The notes under the pieces: generated by a model
The model's input: only the letters and a program-made list of their open reading frames with translations
What the model was told of the DNA's origin: nothing
Database searches by the model: none
Translations under genes and position numbers: made by a program
Shown here: positions 34,901 to 47,022 of the stretch, piece by piece
Layout: the number at the start of each line of letters is the position of its first letter
How positions within the stretch are numbered: the stretch's first letter is position 1
DNA from: Spongospora subterranea f. sp. subterranea
Taxonomy: Eukaryota > Endomyxa: Phytomyxea > Phytomyxea > Plasmodiophorida
DNA: 64,000 nucleotides
Assembly (NCBI GenBank): GCA_049724395.1
Contig: JAUGWO010000115.1
Span: 79,870-143,869, forward strand
Direction of reading: 5' to 3'

Positions 34901-35322
34901 TGTCCGGTTATCTAACACAATCTGTCAATCTGCAGTCAGTACTTTACGATGGGATCGTGTTGGCGAATTTACCTATTGCGAAAGATCCATGCTTTCCAGC
35001 AGATCCTCGTGAGAAGGTTGGCATGAATGGGCAACTCATGACTATATCTGATTCGGTTTATCCAAGTGGTTAGAAATGTACGCTCAAGCTCATGGACCTC
35101 TCAATACAAGCTCATCCAACTCAGCAACCAAGAAAGGGAAGTTGTCTGGTTCTTCATTTGGAGAATTAAGGTGTCGAGTTGGCGTTGTCGATATCACGGC
35201 TGACTCCGCCTTCAGCATTTTGGTTGATAACAGCTTGTTCGGACCGTTTTCGCGTATCGCTGTGAGCGCTGAAGACGTGATTTTACCTATCCGGACGCTT
35301 TTTCCAATCAGAAAATTTTAAT
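31972..35322 (+). CDS. Large multi-exon gene, unassigned, probably helical-repeat protein
   Basis: Exons with consistent splice sites include 32504-32738, 32787-32928, 32977-33120, 33164-33355, 33375-33578, 33630-33930 and one from 33995. Further good coding stretches lie at 34490-34660 (VENYVRESSEVMPVYIYKIE), 34720-34795 and 34865-35020 (YDGIVLANLPIAKDPCFPAD). An upstream frame from 31972 (FLFWRDLQSERGDSSEF) probably belongs too. Sequence is Leu-rich and helical (ALTDLLHFPSFDG, VLRPFLLWPLPFSN), as in ARM/HEAT-type proteins, but I recognise no family. Introns are 38-64 nt where resolved, apart from a 19-nt candidate at 33356-33374. The exact start and end are not fixed. It lies between the satellite and the giant receptor gene. 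Confidence 0.5.
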
Positions 35323-35725
35323 CTATCAATGCCACTATAACGAACCTTTTAATTTCGGCTAACTGTCTCAGAATTTGCCATTATAATATAGGTAGTACTG
35401 TAGAATTGTTATGCTTCAGCTAGCACATCTCTACCTCAACGTTAGCATCTATAACATCTCGATCGTAGTGATTTTAGTTACTGCTCCGCTTGCCGAATTT
35501 CAAAGTGTTTTTATTGACTATGTCTTGAGTACACGCCCCTCAGCTCGCCCGTGCAGGTTCCTTTCTACAGTCCAATTGTCATGGATCGATCTTGTCGGGT
35601 ACCAGGCCACAAAATGGTTCACAAAACCCTTGTCATGCTGTCACAATCGCCTAGGTTAACTTTGTTCTGCAAGCACTACCGACCGTACCAAAAAAGAAAT
35701 CATCAGACAATTGGGAGCCGCCGTT
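35323..35725. other. Spacer upstream of the giant receptor gene
   Basis: About 400 bp between the end of the unassigned plus-strand gene and the ATG at 35726. It must contain the receptor's promoter. Open frames here overlap the next gene's signal-peptide exon in another frame and are shadows. Confidence 0.4.
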
Positions 35726-38700
35726 ATGGCGATGGGACTGCCAAATGGCTCTGGTTTGACTTTGATATTTGTCCTACTTTCCTCATGTGTGCTGTCGCAA
35801 ACGCCTTCAGTGACTACAAAAGCGGTATGGTCATCCATACTCGTCAAATGGATGATGACATGTCAGTTTAGGCGGTAACAACAACGTACATGGCGACAAC
35901 GCAAGCGGTAACAACACACCCGGTGACAACGCCAGCGGTAACAACACACCCGGTGACAACTCAAGCGGTAACAACACACCCGGTGACAACGCAAGCGGCG
36001 GTGACAACGCCAGCGGTAACAACACACCCGGTGACAACTCAAGCGGTAACAACACACCCGGTGACAACGCAAGCGGTAACAACACACCCGGTGACAACGC
36101 AAGCGGTAACAACACACCCGGGTGACAACGCCAGCGGTAACAACACACCCGGTGACAACTCAAGCGGTAACAACACACCCGGTGACAACTCAAGCGGTAA
36201 CAACACACCCGGTGACAACGCAAGCGGTAACAACACACCCGGTGACAACGCCAGCGGTAACAACACACCCGGTGACAACGCCAGCGGTAACAACACACCC
36301 GGTGACAACGCAAGCGGTAACAACAATCACAGCTACTACGCAAGCTGCCACGAGCCAGATAGTAACTACTTCGTCAGGGCCAAGCCCAGGCGATTACTGG
36401 TCAAGCAAATTTGACAACTACTTTGATGGCGCTGACTTGATGAACAGGCACTCGATCTTGATGGCATCAGGCGATAGTCCCCCAGCAGCAACCGACATTC
36501 AAGTTTATACTGTACCCGGAAGGCATGTGGCACCGTTTGGCGTCTCCTACTATTCAAGCAATCAATACCTTGGGTTTGTCCTGTCCGGTGATGACGACTA
36601 CATTGGCATTGATATAGCGTTCGACACTAATGTATCTATTCAAGACACGAGCTTTTGTGATGCTGATTACTTCTCGGTTGTATATGTGGAGGATAACCCT
36701 CAATGTTCATCGCAAGGTACATGGGTGACAAACGGATACGCTAATCACCTTTGTGGAGAAGGTGGAGCTTCTGTACATGATCAAAATGGGGTTTTCAGCA
36801 CCACTGATCTATCAGCCAATATGATCCGAACATATGCTCATGACGTCATGATCATATTTCGTTCCGATTATTATAGCGAAAGATCAGGGTTCTCCTTTAC
36901 GTGGACAACCTTCAATGATTCGATGACGCCAACCTGTGCGAAAGGTGCTCTGCAAGCGAGAACAACTACACAACAGGGGAACAATGGCGGATCTCAGATT
37001 ACCTATGATGGAGTTGACCAGCCCCCTGATCCAATTCAGACTTTCACCGCCTTATCCGGCTCAATCACCCACTTCAATTATGCAAACAGTGAATCACTAA
37101 CATGGCGTTTGACCATTCCACAGAACACTCCTTTCGAACATCCAACGCTCAAGATAATATTCAACTCGACCTTTGATGTAGAGGCGTCTTCAACATGCTC
37201 TTACGATTACGTGCGACTTTTAACATTGAAAAAGTGCATTAATCCGGACGATGGATCAGTGTTGGTGCAAAAATGGAGCGCGCTTTCGCCAGCTCTCTGT
37301 GGCCAAAGCGACACCATGCACTCGCCCTCAGCAGAGATCGATCTAGCAGATCGAGTATGGACATCGACAGACGGCAATGATGTTGATCTCTATTTCCATT
37401 CGGATTCCAGTGTGACTAAAGGTGGATTTTCGGTCTATTGGGAAGTCGTCGGAATGGAATCGAATCCGTGCGACGCACAAGGATCTGAATCCGATCCCAA
37501 TCAAGGCGGATCATCGCCGCAATCATCCCCAGGTTGCCGTCAATTAACCCAGACCGAATACAATTTCCTAACCCAGCAATACGCTTATGGTACGAGCGGG
37601 TTCACTGTCTCATCGCCATCCCATTGGGGGTCTTTCCAGAACTGGTGGTCCATTCGCCAATCATATTCAGGATATATCGGTAAAGTGTCAATCTCATTAC
37701 TGGATCTGGGAATGGGGACAGGAGGTTCAGACGGCTGCCTTCCAGGGCAATATCTGCAGATTGGCTATCTGGACTCAACCAGTAATTACTGCCCTGTCGC
37801 CACCCTTTGCGGTTCAACCGTATCCACAGGCGGATCGTATATCGACCAGACCGGGGCACAGTACTGGACGACACAATCGTGGCAAATGGCGTCGGATACG
37901 GTCATCATCAAGTGGATCAGCGACAGCTATTACACGGCCGGGTTATCGGTGGAGGTGTCGTTTGAGGAAGTGGAGACCTATCCGACCGGACACAATCTCA
38001 AGGCTCTAACGGCGACGTCAATGCAGATTGACATCGCCCACGACTTCACCATCTCCTCGGTGCCGACCCTGTTCTCGCCATCGTCGCAACTGGCCTGGAT
38101 ATTGACGGCCCCAACCCAATACTCGTCCAATGCCGTTTTCCGTTTGAGGATCCAGTCGATGTACACAGATACGAGTTATGGGTCATGGAGCGGTGGCTAT
38201 ATGTATCAGGAATGTCTCTCGTCCTTCAGCACCATCCACGTTTACCAGTTCAAGGCGTCCAGCACTCAATGGCAGAACGACTATCGTCTGTGTGGACAGC
38301 CGTCGAACTCCACACCGTATTATGATGGATTTGGATTATCGCACGTCCTTAACGAGGAACACCTCAGCGATCTAAACTCCCCCGCCTTCATGATCGTCTA
38401 CCAACAAAGCGGGTACTCCTCGACGCCGCCCGTGTTCAAAGCCACTCTGGATATCGTTCTCCCATCGATCACGGCCATCCAGAACGTATCGACGCCGATA
38501 TTCGCTCCAATCGGGGTCTCCACCACAATCGACATGTCGACGTTCCAGTCGTATTTCACCGATTGCCCCAATTGTTTCGACCCGATCCCAACTTGGGCCG
38601 TTCAGCGCCTGAACCGATCTGCCGTCCCATCGTACATGACCGCCGCAATCGGGAAGACCAACACGTATTCGTTGACGATAAACCCGCCCAATAATCTCAT

Positions 38701-41700
38701 GCCGACCAGTTTCAAGATCCGCATCATCGCCACGAACAAGTTCGGGCTATCGGATTGGATCGCGGCCGATGTCAATCTGATCAAGCTGGACGGTGCCGAT
38801 GCGACATCGGTGATGACCTGCGTCACATCCGAGTTGTATATCCCTGCATCACAAACAGGAACACCACCACCTCTTGATTGTCAGTTCATTCCACGACGAG
38901 CGAACAACCCTGTTCTGGTCGATATCAGCGCATTACAGCTGTCGGTGACCGGTTCTGGGTATATCGATCAGGCTGTTGGATCACATGGGGTATGATCGGG
39001 TCTAGACGGTCAGGATCTGCTAATCAACCGATTGTGTGTGTGTGTGTGTGTGTGTTTGCAGCTGTATGGTAATTCGGCCACATTCCATTATATTGGGGTC
39101 CAGACCGGAGGGGTCGGCAAGATAACAGAGTCGACAACTAACGCCACATTCACCATCACGATGTATAAAGAACCCGACGCCGCCTCGACAACTCTAACAT
39201 GTTCGCCCCTTATTCTCCAACCGAATCAGGTCCGTTCATTATTCCCATATTCCCCTTGTTCCTTCCTCCAATGACCATCAACCGTTTAGCCATTCAATTG
39301 TACAATTGTCACCAAGAACAAACAGACCGTATCGTTCAAGAGCCGATTCGGTCCCCCTGGCCAGATTGCATTCTTCAACTTGTCCGTTTCGGTAGGGGTG
39401 AAGTTTCGCGTTCAATTTCTACGATTGAGCTGAACGGCTGTTGTCAGCCATCTCGTCCATTTCATGCCGGACCAGTTACCCCAACGATCGGATCAGCGTT
39501 CTCCCAACGCATCACGTCCGGTTTCGCACAGATCGGTCAATACGCGATTCGCGCCCGTTATGTCAACGACCAGAACGGGGGATGGGAATCGGCTGATTCA
39601 GCGACGGTCAACGTGATTGGGGTCCCCGATGCCTCGTCGCGCTTCCTGTGCTACGATTCGGCGGAATCGCCCCGAACGTCGTTGAACCTCCTTTCTGGGA
39701 GTAAATCCCTGAAATGTGAAGTGACTCCTAGACATCTTGGGTCGTCCATTCCAGCATTATCGTCGTATTTCAGATTTCAGACGTCCCCCGCCAGACAGAG
39801 CGCCATCGTGTTCGGGAATTTCTCGTCGACGGTCGGGTTGGTGATTCCGTTCCAGATCAACGCCACGGCGATCGTGAATACGACCTCGATCGCGATCGAC
39901 ATGTATGTGAATAATGTGAAATGGACCGCCCCCGCCTTCCAGCTGCAGATCGTCCCGGCGCCATCCAAGACCGTGCTCACGTGCGATAATAAGGTGCTGA
40001 AGAACCGCACCATCGCCTGCACCATCGCCGTCACCAAACCAACGTTGGGATCGGCGTTCACGATCACGAAGGACAGTAAACAGGGGCTGTTGACACCGTT
40101 ATTGACCGAACGTGGCGATGGTCTGTACAATCAGTCGCTGAAGTTCAAGTTCTCATTTCTGCCAATGGATATCGTATCGGCAATGGTTCAGCTATCGGAT
40201 GGGTTCAGTAAGTTCACGACCTATATCTACGCCGTTCCCACCAACGCCTCGACCGTATCCTGTTCTAATAACGGGTCAGAACAGAACCGCATTTGGTCAA
40301 TCGGCTCCCTGATAGCGTTTGTTGATCAGGATTGTTATCCGCGGTGGAAGTTTAGATTGCACGATCGCTCCTAGGATAATGGTCGGTTCCGCTCCTAAAC
40401 CAGTCTACGCCAGCCCGGGCGCGTTCACAGTGAAATCATCTGGCGGGACGGTGGCGATGGCCAGCGATTCACCTGGCACAATCGCCGTCACCAAGTTCAC
40501 CATCAATTTCGTGGCCTCTGTGTCCGGTTCAGGCGGTGGTCTCATACCGATCACCACAACCGGCCCGATCACAATATCGGTTGGGTTCCCCGATTCGCCA
40601 TCGACACCACCGATCAAGACCGTCATCACCGTTGTCGATAATCCAACTCTGTTCTCGATCGTGACGTGTTCTCAGACCACCAACGCCCCAGCGTTATCTC
40701 CCGTTCTTTGTTCGATCGCGCCCCAGAACTCGGCCCAGGTCCCGGTCTTCGCGGCGGCGTCGTCCTTCTCGCCGTATGTCGATCTGGACCCGGTCTCGTT
40801 GGACAACACGTCGCTGGCGTCGATCAGCGATGTGACCCCGTTCGCTGGCAATATCGTTTACTTCACGGTGACACCGTTGAGGGCGTGGCAAACCATCACG
40901 GTTCGTACCGTTCTGGGAACAATACCGGTCACGATCCAGACGATTGGCCAATCGACATCATCATCATGGAGTGGAACCGATTCGTCCGATGCCCAATTAT
41001 CGGTATTGGGTCGGGATTCGTCATCGGATACGGCAACGGTCCCCGCGTTCCTCTATCCGGTTCTGGCCAAATCCAGTATTGTGTCGATGTCGTGCTCGTC
41101 CCGGTCAGTAGTCGATATATCAGTGCGGCTCTAATGTAAATGGCGCCATTCATGATCTCTCATCTGTATCAGGTTCTGTGCTGTTGTCACATCCGGTGGC
41201 GCATTGACCACATTCGGTCCCTATTCAATCAACGACCCCAGTTCCAAAGTCTATCTGGGTCGCGATATCGGCTCCTCAATGCCGACCAGCCCCAATCTCG
41301 TCCAAGGAATGTTCTTCAGGTCGGTTGGGATTCTCGGATACGTGGTCGATGACGAATCCGACCTGAGCACATTCGCGTTGACCACATCGGGTAAGTTATA
41401 CAACTGGGGAAAAGACACAGATTACAATAACATATATCCTCCAACACTGGAAACCAAATCATCATCTCTGAAATGCGGCACCAAATCCGCTTCCGTTGTA
41501 GCCATTAGTAATTCTGCTCCTGTAAGAACATTCATTGGCTCATATCCCTTGTCGTCCGCTTTTGTCGGTTGTGGTGTGTTGTTTATCGCGTTTGTTGAGA
41601 GACTGATATGGCGATATTCTGACGATATTGTGGTGTCTGTGTGTGTTGAACAGGTGTTTATATTCGCCACAGCCTGTGAGGTCTATACGAAATCGGTATC

Positions 41701-44700
41701 GGATATGGTGCCGGTCGGGCGTCCTGGCAACGCCCTCGAATTCCAGAAGGTGACGATCCCGCTGTCGGATCTGGGTCTGGGCGTGACGACCTTATTGGCC
41801 ACGTCGACCTATTCGATAATGGTGTTCGGTGGCGTATCTGTCTACTCATTCGGTGATGGATTATCTGCCACCGAAATGCCATCCAGTAATCAGGATACCA
41901 GCGCCTATCCCATTCCCCAATCCGTCCTCAAATCCAGTAAAATCGCCGATATTCAAGGTCGGTTCCCTGATCTTCGAACGCCATTCGCTGTCTGTTCCAC
42001 CGTCGCTCGTGATCTAATGTCGTTCTTGCGCTGAAGGTAATTCCAAGATCGTGTTGCTGTTGACCACCGATGGCCGTCTATCCTCGCTGGACCTGTCGTT
42101 CAAAGACTCGCCAGGGCAATGGACCCCCGTCGATTTCACTCAGCTGGCGCTGGACGACAGTGTCGTGGTGCAATCGATCTCGCTAGCGCCATATGCCAAT
42201 GGGTATCAGAGTGGGGGTGTTGCCCTGGCCGGTCTGACCAACGGCCGTATATTATCGTGGGACCCGACCAATGGCGATCCACAATACGTGACCGGCGGCA
42301 CCACCCTTGGCTATTCGACCAACTTCCTCTACAGCTCCGTCTACAACAAGTTCGTGTCGGGCGATCCGGCCACCGTCCTCCTCAGTAATTCCTACACCGA
42401 TGTCGGATGTGGCCAGTCGTCCCGCCAATGCGGATCGTTGGAGTTGGCGTTAAGTCAGTTCACCAAAGACGGTGCGACGATCCTGTTGGCCCCTGGGGTC
42501 TATAACGTCACCGCATCGTCTGGAATAACGATTTCGGCCAATGATATCCGGATTCAGTCGACGACGAAGGACCCTAATCAGGTCTCCATTGTCTGCACCA
42601 CCAAGACCGGCTCGTGCATATCGGCAACGGGATCGTTCTTCGCCATGCGAGGGATCACGATGAGGGGTGCCAATGTCAACGGCACCGGTGGTGTTATATC
42701 GGTATCGGGCAGGACATACGCCTCCTTCACCGACATGAAGTTTCAGGATAATCGCGCTAATGAAGGCGGTGCGATATATGTTCAATCCGGATCAGCCACG
42801 GTTTCCATCAATCGCTGCACGTTCACACGAAACACGGCCAATCGTAGCGGTGGTGCGATGTCGATTGCCAAAGGCGCCAAGGTTCAGATCACATCCAGCG
42901 TGTTCAGCTCCAATTCAGCTGCCCAAGATGGTGGCGCCTTATTGATCACAACGGCAACCGTTAACGCCATATCGTCCAATTTCACATCCAATTCAGCGAC
43001 GGGATCAGGAGGAGCTATCTCGCTCATGACCACGTCAACGTTCACGGGGACGTCAATTCAGGTGAAGAAGAACGGTGCCGGTGCCAATGGTGGCGCTATG
43101 CATGTTGTGGAATCCGACGCCAATATCTACTCGTCGACGATCACGTCGAACACGGCGAAGGCGATCGGAGGAGTGTTCAATATCCAGTTCGGCGGGCTGT
43201 CGGTGGTGTCGTCAACGGTGAATAAGAACCAGGCGGGGACGTTAGGTGGTGTCGTCTATTGTATCACTGGACGACCTGTCAAGTTGACATCGTCGACGTT
43301 GAACCTGAACATGGCGTCGTCGGGTGGTGGTGTGATATTCTCCACATTCTGTTCCACGACCGTCACCGATTCCCAAATACAATTCAATAACGCCCCGATG
43401 GGCGGCGCTGCACTGATCGGGTCGGTCCCCTGTCGGTTGTCGTATTATCCCCCCGATTGCTGAACGAGTGTGTCCAGTGCCGAGGCGATATCGACCTTCA
43501 CTCGCACCGTCTTCCTGGGTAATAACGCGACCGACGTGCTGGACGGCGGCGGTGGCGCCATCTCCTTCCGTGGATCGACCGCCATCGCCATCGCCAACTG
43601 CTCATTCGTCGCCAACGTCGCCCAACGTCGCGGTGGCGCTCTTGAGTTCCAGGGCAGCAAGTTCACGTTCTCGTTCCAGAATCTGGACGCGACCCGTAAT
43701 TCAGCCCCATCTGGTGGTGTCTGGTATTTCGACCTGATGCCGCCACCGAAATCGGGCTGGATATCGACCATCGGGAACACAGCCAAACACGGTCCAATAT
43801 GGGCGTCGAGAGCCCAAAGTCTATATTGGGAGGTGCGTTTATCGCCATCATATCAGCCATCGTCCGACGTCAATTTCCACTATCCGATCGGGGTGTCGTT
43901 GAGGGATTATTACCAGCAGATCGTGGCCGTTGATAATTCGACAACGGTGACGATGGCCGGTGCCGATGGCGCCACGAACATCATCGGGAAAGCGGATGGT
44001 ATTCTGAAGGAGGGTGTCTATATCTGGTCGAACGGGAGTGTCGGCGCCGCTCGTGGCCCGAATTCCCCGAGCAATATCACGGTGTCGTCGTTCGTCACCG
44101 ACGTTGGTCTGTTGCAGACTGGTCGATTGGGGTTCGTGTTCCGGGAATGTCATCAAGGGGAGTTTATCGATAACCATATTCGCTGTACGACATGTAATCC
44201 TGGATCATATAGTCTTCATAATGTAAGAGCCCCATCGCCATCACCATTGCCCCTTCCTGTTTTCGAATCCGCTAACTCAATTGCCATATCACACTCCAAC
44301 CCCCGATCATCGCCCCCGAATCAATCGATCGTCCCATTGACAGTGATTGTGTTCTGTAGTCGTCATCAATCTGCTCGTTATGTCCTCGTGGAATGTATCA
44401 AGACGGCAATGGCCAGACCGGGTGTAAACCATGCGCCCCTGGTAATTACAGTTCGGTCCCTGGAATGTCTGATTGCACCCCGGCCGCTCCAGGGTTCTAT
44501 CAGCCCCTATCGCAACAGGCCGACGCCCTTCCATGTTGGACCAACACGGTCTCAAACGACACCCTCATATCCCAACTCACATGTTATTGTAAAAAGGAGT
44601 ATATTCGTGATGATAATCCCGATTATGGTACGATCCCCACCTCATTATCATCGCCATCTTCCCCTTCACAACCATCACCATCTTCCCCTTCACAACCATC

Positions 44701-46976
44701 ACCATCTCGTCATTTGTTTGTTGAACGTGCTGTTTGTTATCAATTCATTGACAATGTGCTGCCCCTTGAACAGACCCGGCCGGGGCGAAATCGGCCGAGA
44801 ACCAGCCGTATCTGTGTCTGCCGTGTCCGATCGGTGGCGATTGTGACACAATCTCTGGGAAGTCGTTCGAGACGGTTCTGGCCAAGGACACATATCAGGC
44901 TGAAGTTAGCGGCCTGAATCGCAGCTTTATCCCATGTCTGAACCCAGATCAATGTGTCTATGGTCTCCCATATGGGCAATGTAAATTGGGTAATGTCGAT
45001 ATCGCCATGTCCCTCGGGATCGTTTCCTGAACAATGACCGACCGACCCTGTGGTCAACAGAGGCGTTCACCGGTCATCTCTGCACAACCTGTACAGCAGG
45101 ATACGGGCGCAATGGCGAGTTTGGCTGCAATAAATGCCCATCGCCCGAGGCGAATCGCCTTTATCTGACGGCGGCGGTATTTGTCGGGGTGTTCCTGATC
45201 GCGTTCATGGTGGTGTCAGCGATGCAAGCGTCATCACAACCTAAGGCGGTCCACAGTATTCTCATCAAGATCATCATGAGCAGTATTCAGGTGCGGTCCA
45301 TATCTTCGCCACTATTCGTTCGATCTCTCTGACACACGTTCGTGTCGATTCAAAGTTTAACTCGTTGGCGTTGTCGTTCGACTATCAATGGCCATCTCAG
45401 ATCAGCAGTGGTCTTCAAACCCAGAAAACGGTCAGAGCTCCTTGTTCACAGTATCAAAACGTTTGTGGATTTTTGATTGGCGTTTTGTTGGTGCGATTAG
45501 ATGACATCGGTTGGGCAATCGATCTTATCCGTTGACTGTTTCATGTCGACCGAATCCCAAACCAGCCCGTTCTACATTCAATCGCTGCTGTTCATGCTGT
45601 TGCCGGTCATGATCGCGGTCGGGCCTCTTCTCGTCATCACCCCGTTCTACTTTTACAATCGCCTCGTCCGCCATTCCCAACGTACTCAACGACAAGTCTC
45701 ATCCAGTCGCAAACCGATCTAAATGTTGTTGCAGACGCGTGGACAGACGCCAAAGATCAGTACATCACCAGTGTTGTTGTCGGCCTGTTCGTCGTTCATC
45801 CGAACATCGTCCAGCAATCGATGAAGCTATTCAATTGCAAGAGTCTGGCGTCACAACCTGGACATCTCTATCTTGTGGCCGATCTACGCCAACAGTGTTG
45901 GGCACCCAGAACACACCAAATGGGCCATGCTCGTTGGTCTGCCAAGTCGGGAACATTGTTGATATCGCCCGGGTTTCCGTTGAGTTCTTACGATGATGGT
46001 TTTGACTTGTAGTGGTGATCGCCTATGTTGTTGGTATTCCTGTCGCCGCCCTGATCCTACTGCGGTTGAACCGATCGCAATTAGACACGGTCAAGATGAA
46101 GATGCGATGTGAGTAGCAGAACACAGATGAAGTCGCAATCGATCACTGATTTACCGACATCACAGATGGATTCTTATCGCAAGGATACGAGAAACAATCA
46201 TATTTCTGGGAGCTCGTCGTTCTAGGGCGCAAGGTAATACCCTCAGCAATAATCGATATATGTTGACACCCGTAATGATCAACGGTTATCTCAACGTATA
46301 ACAGATACTGTTATCTGCGATCGCCGTCTTCTTAGCCAGCAGCGTTGCGATCCAATCTCTCAGCGCCCTAACTCTGTGTGTTGTCGCTTTGGTGGCCCAC
46401 ACCTATTACCATCCCTTCGAGAACACCGTCCTTGATCATGTCGAGTTCCTATCACTGCTCAACTCGTTCATCACCTTCATGTGTGGTCAGGTCGGTTATC
46501 CCCTCTCTCTATCGTGTCTCTCTTTTATTCCGACACATCATTCACCTTCACCTCAGTATCTGTTCGCTGATATTGGCGATATCGGAGCTGGTTTCATCAC
46601 CGTCATCATCACCCTATCAAATATTGCATTCTTTGGATACGCAGCTCGCGTTTTGGTCAAGGCCATTCTTCAGCAGCAGAAAGATGCCAAACGCGCCGCC
46701 GAACAGAAGAAACTGGAAAAAGCGGGCGAAGGCGGTGGATCCGGTGCGGGCGGTCAAGGAACAGCCAAGTCTATTCTGGTGCAGAAGGCGACACCGACAT
46801 CAAACTTATTCGTACAGGATAACGAAGGGAATATGGTGCCGATCAATGCAACGACCGTTCCTGCACCTATGTTGGTCAACTCGGCAACACCATACGTGAT
46901 CGCAGCAGATCAAACCTCTGGGGCAGGGCTAACCACCACCACCAACACCACCACACCTGTTGCCCATCCTCAATAG
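35726..46976 (+). CDS. Giant modular surface receptor: CUB, RCC1-like, beta-helix, GCC2/GCC3, membrane helices
   Basis: Start ATG at 35726; exon 1 (35726-35824) is a signal peptide (GLTLIFVLLSSCVLSQ). Exon 2 (35872-38989) has a Thr-rich stalk, four CUB-like domains (about 36390-38460) and a cadherin-like segment. Exons 39062-39229, 39290-39391, 39448-40274 and 40330-41103 carry Ig-like repeats with paired Cys; 41173-41521 and 41654 to about 41994 and onward carry RCC1-like repeats (FALTTSGKLYNWG, LLLTTDGRLSSLD). From about 42040 to 43435 and 43478-44222 lies a right-handed beta-helix (repeated NxAxxGGAxxI). Cys-rich GCC2/GCC3 units (44360-44627, 44774-44989, 45061-45290) precede several membrane helices up to 46680 and a Lys/Ala-rich tail. 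Length is roughly 3,200-3,300 aa. Introns are mostly 42-140 nt. Stop at 46974-46976. Likely a cell-surface sensor or adhesin; ligand unknown. Confidence 0.85.
35872..36335 (+). repeat. 30-bp coding minisatellite (Thr-rich stalk)
   Basis: About 15 copies of a 30-bp unit (GCGGTAACAACACACCCGGT plus GACAACGCAA) encode ten-residue AVTTHPVTTQ-like repeats, likely an O-glycosylated stalk directly after the signal peptide of the giant receptor. At 36120-36122 there are three G where other units have two, which shifts frame inside the array. The frame used by the CUB domains is the one after the shift. Confidence 0.9.
39033..39055 (+). repeat. TG dinucleotide microsatellite in an intron
   Basis: A (TG)n tract lies just before the TTTGCAG acceptor of the receptor's second intron and forms part of its polypyrimidine-like region. 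Confidence 0.9.
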
Positions 46977-46990
46977 GTGTATTGTTCTCC

Positions 46991-46996
46991 AATAAA
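46991..46996 (+). promoter_or_regulatory. Possible polyadenylation signal of the giant receptor gene
   Basis: AATAAA lies 15 nt after the stop codon at 46974-46976. The hexamer is common by chance in AT-rich spacers, but the position fits a very short 3' UTR in a compact genome. Confidence 0.4.
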
Positions 46997-47022
46997 GAAT
47001 CACCATTTGTCCAACGCGCCGC

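Noticed and set aside
35831-36343. Minus-strand open frame with repeated CCYRLRCHRV-like peptides
   Set aside because: It is the antisense of the Thr-rich minisatellite of the giant receptor gene.
43461-43463. In-frame TGA as evidence for a variant genetic code or stop read-through
   Set aside because: A 42-nt GT-AG intron contains the TGA, and TGA ends several other genes in the window (for example the phosducin-like gene).
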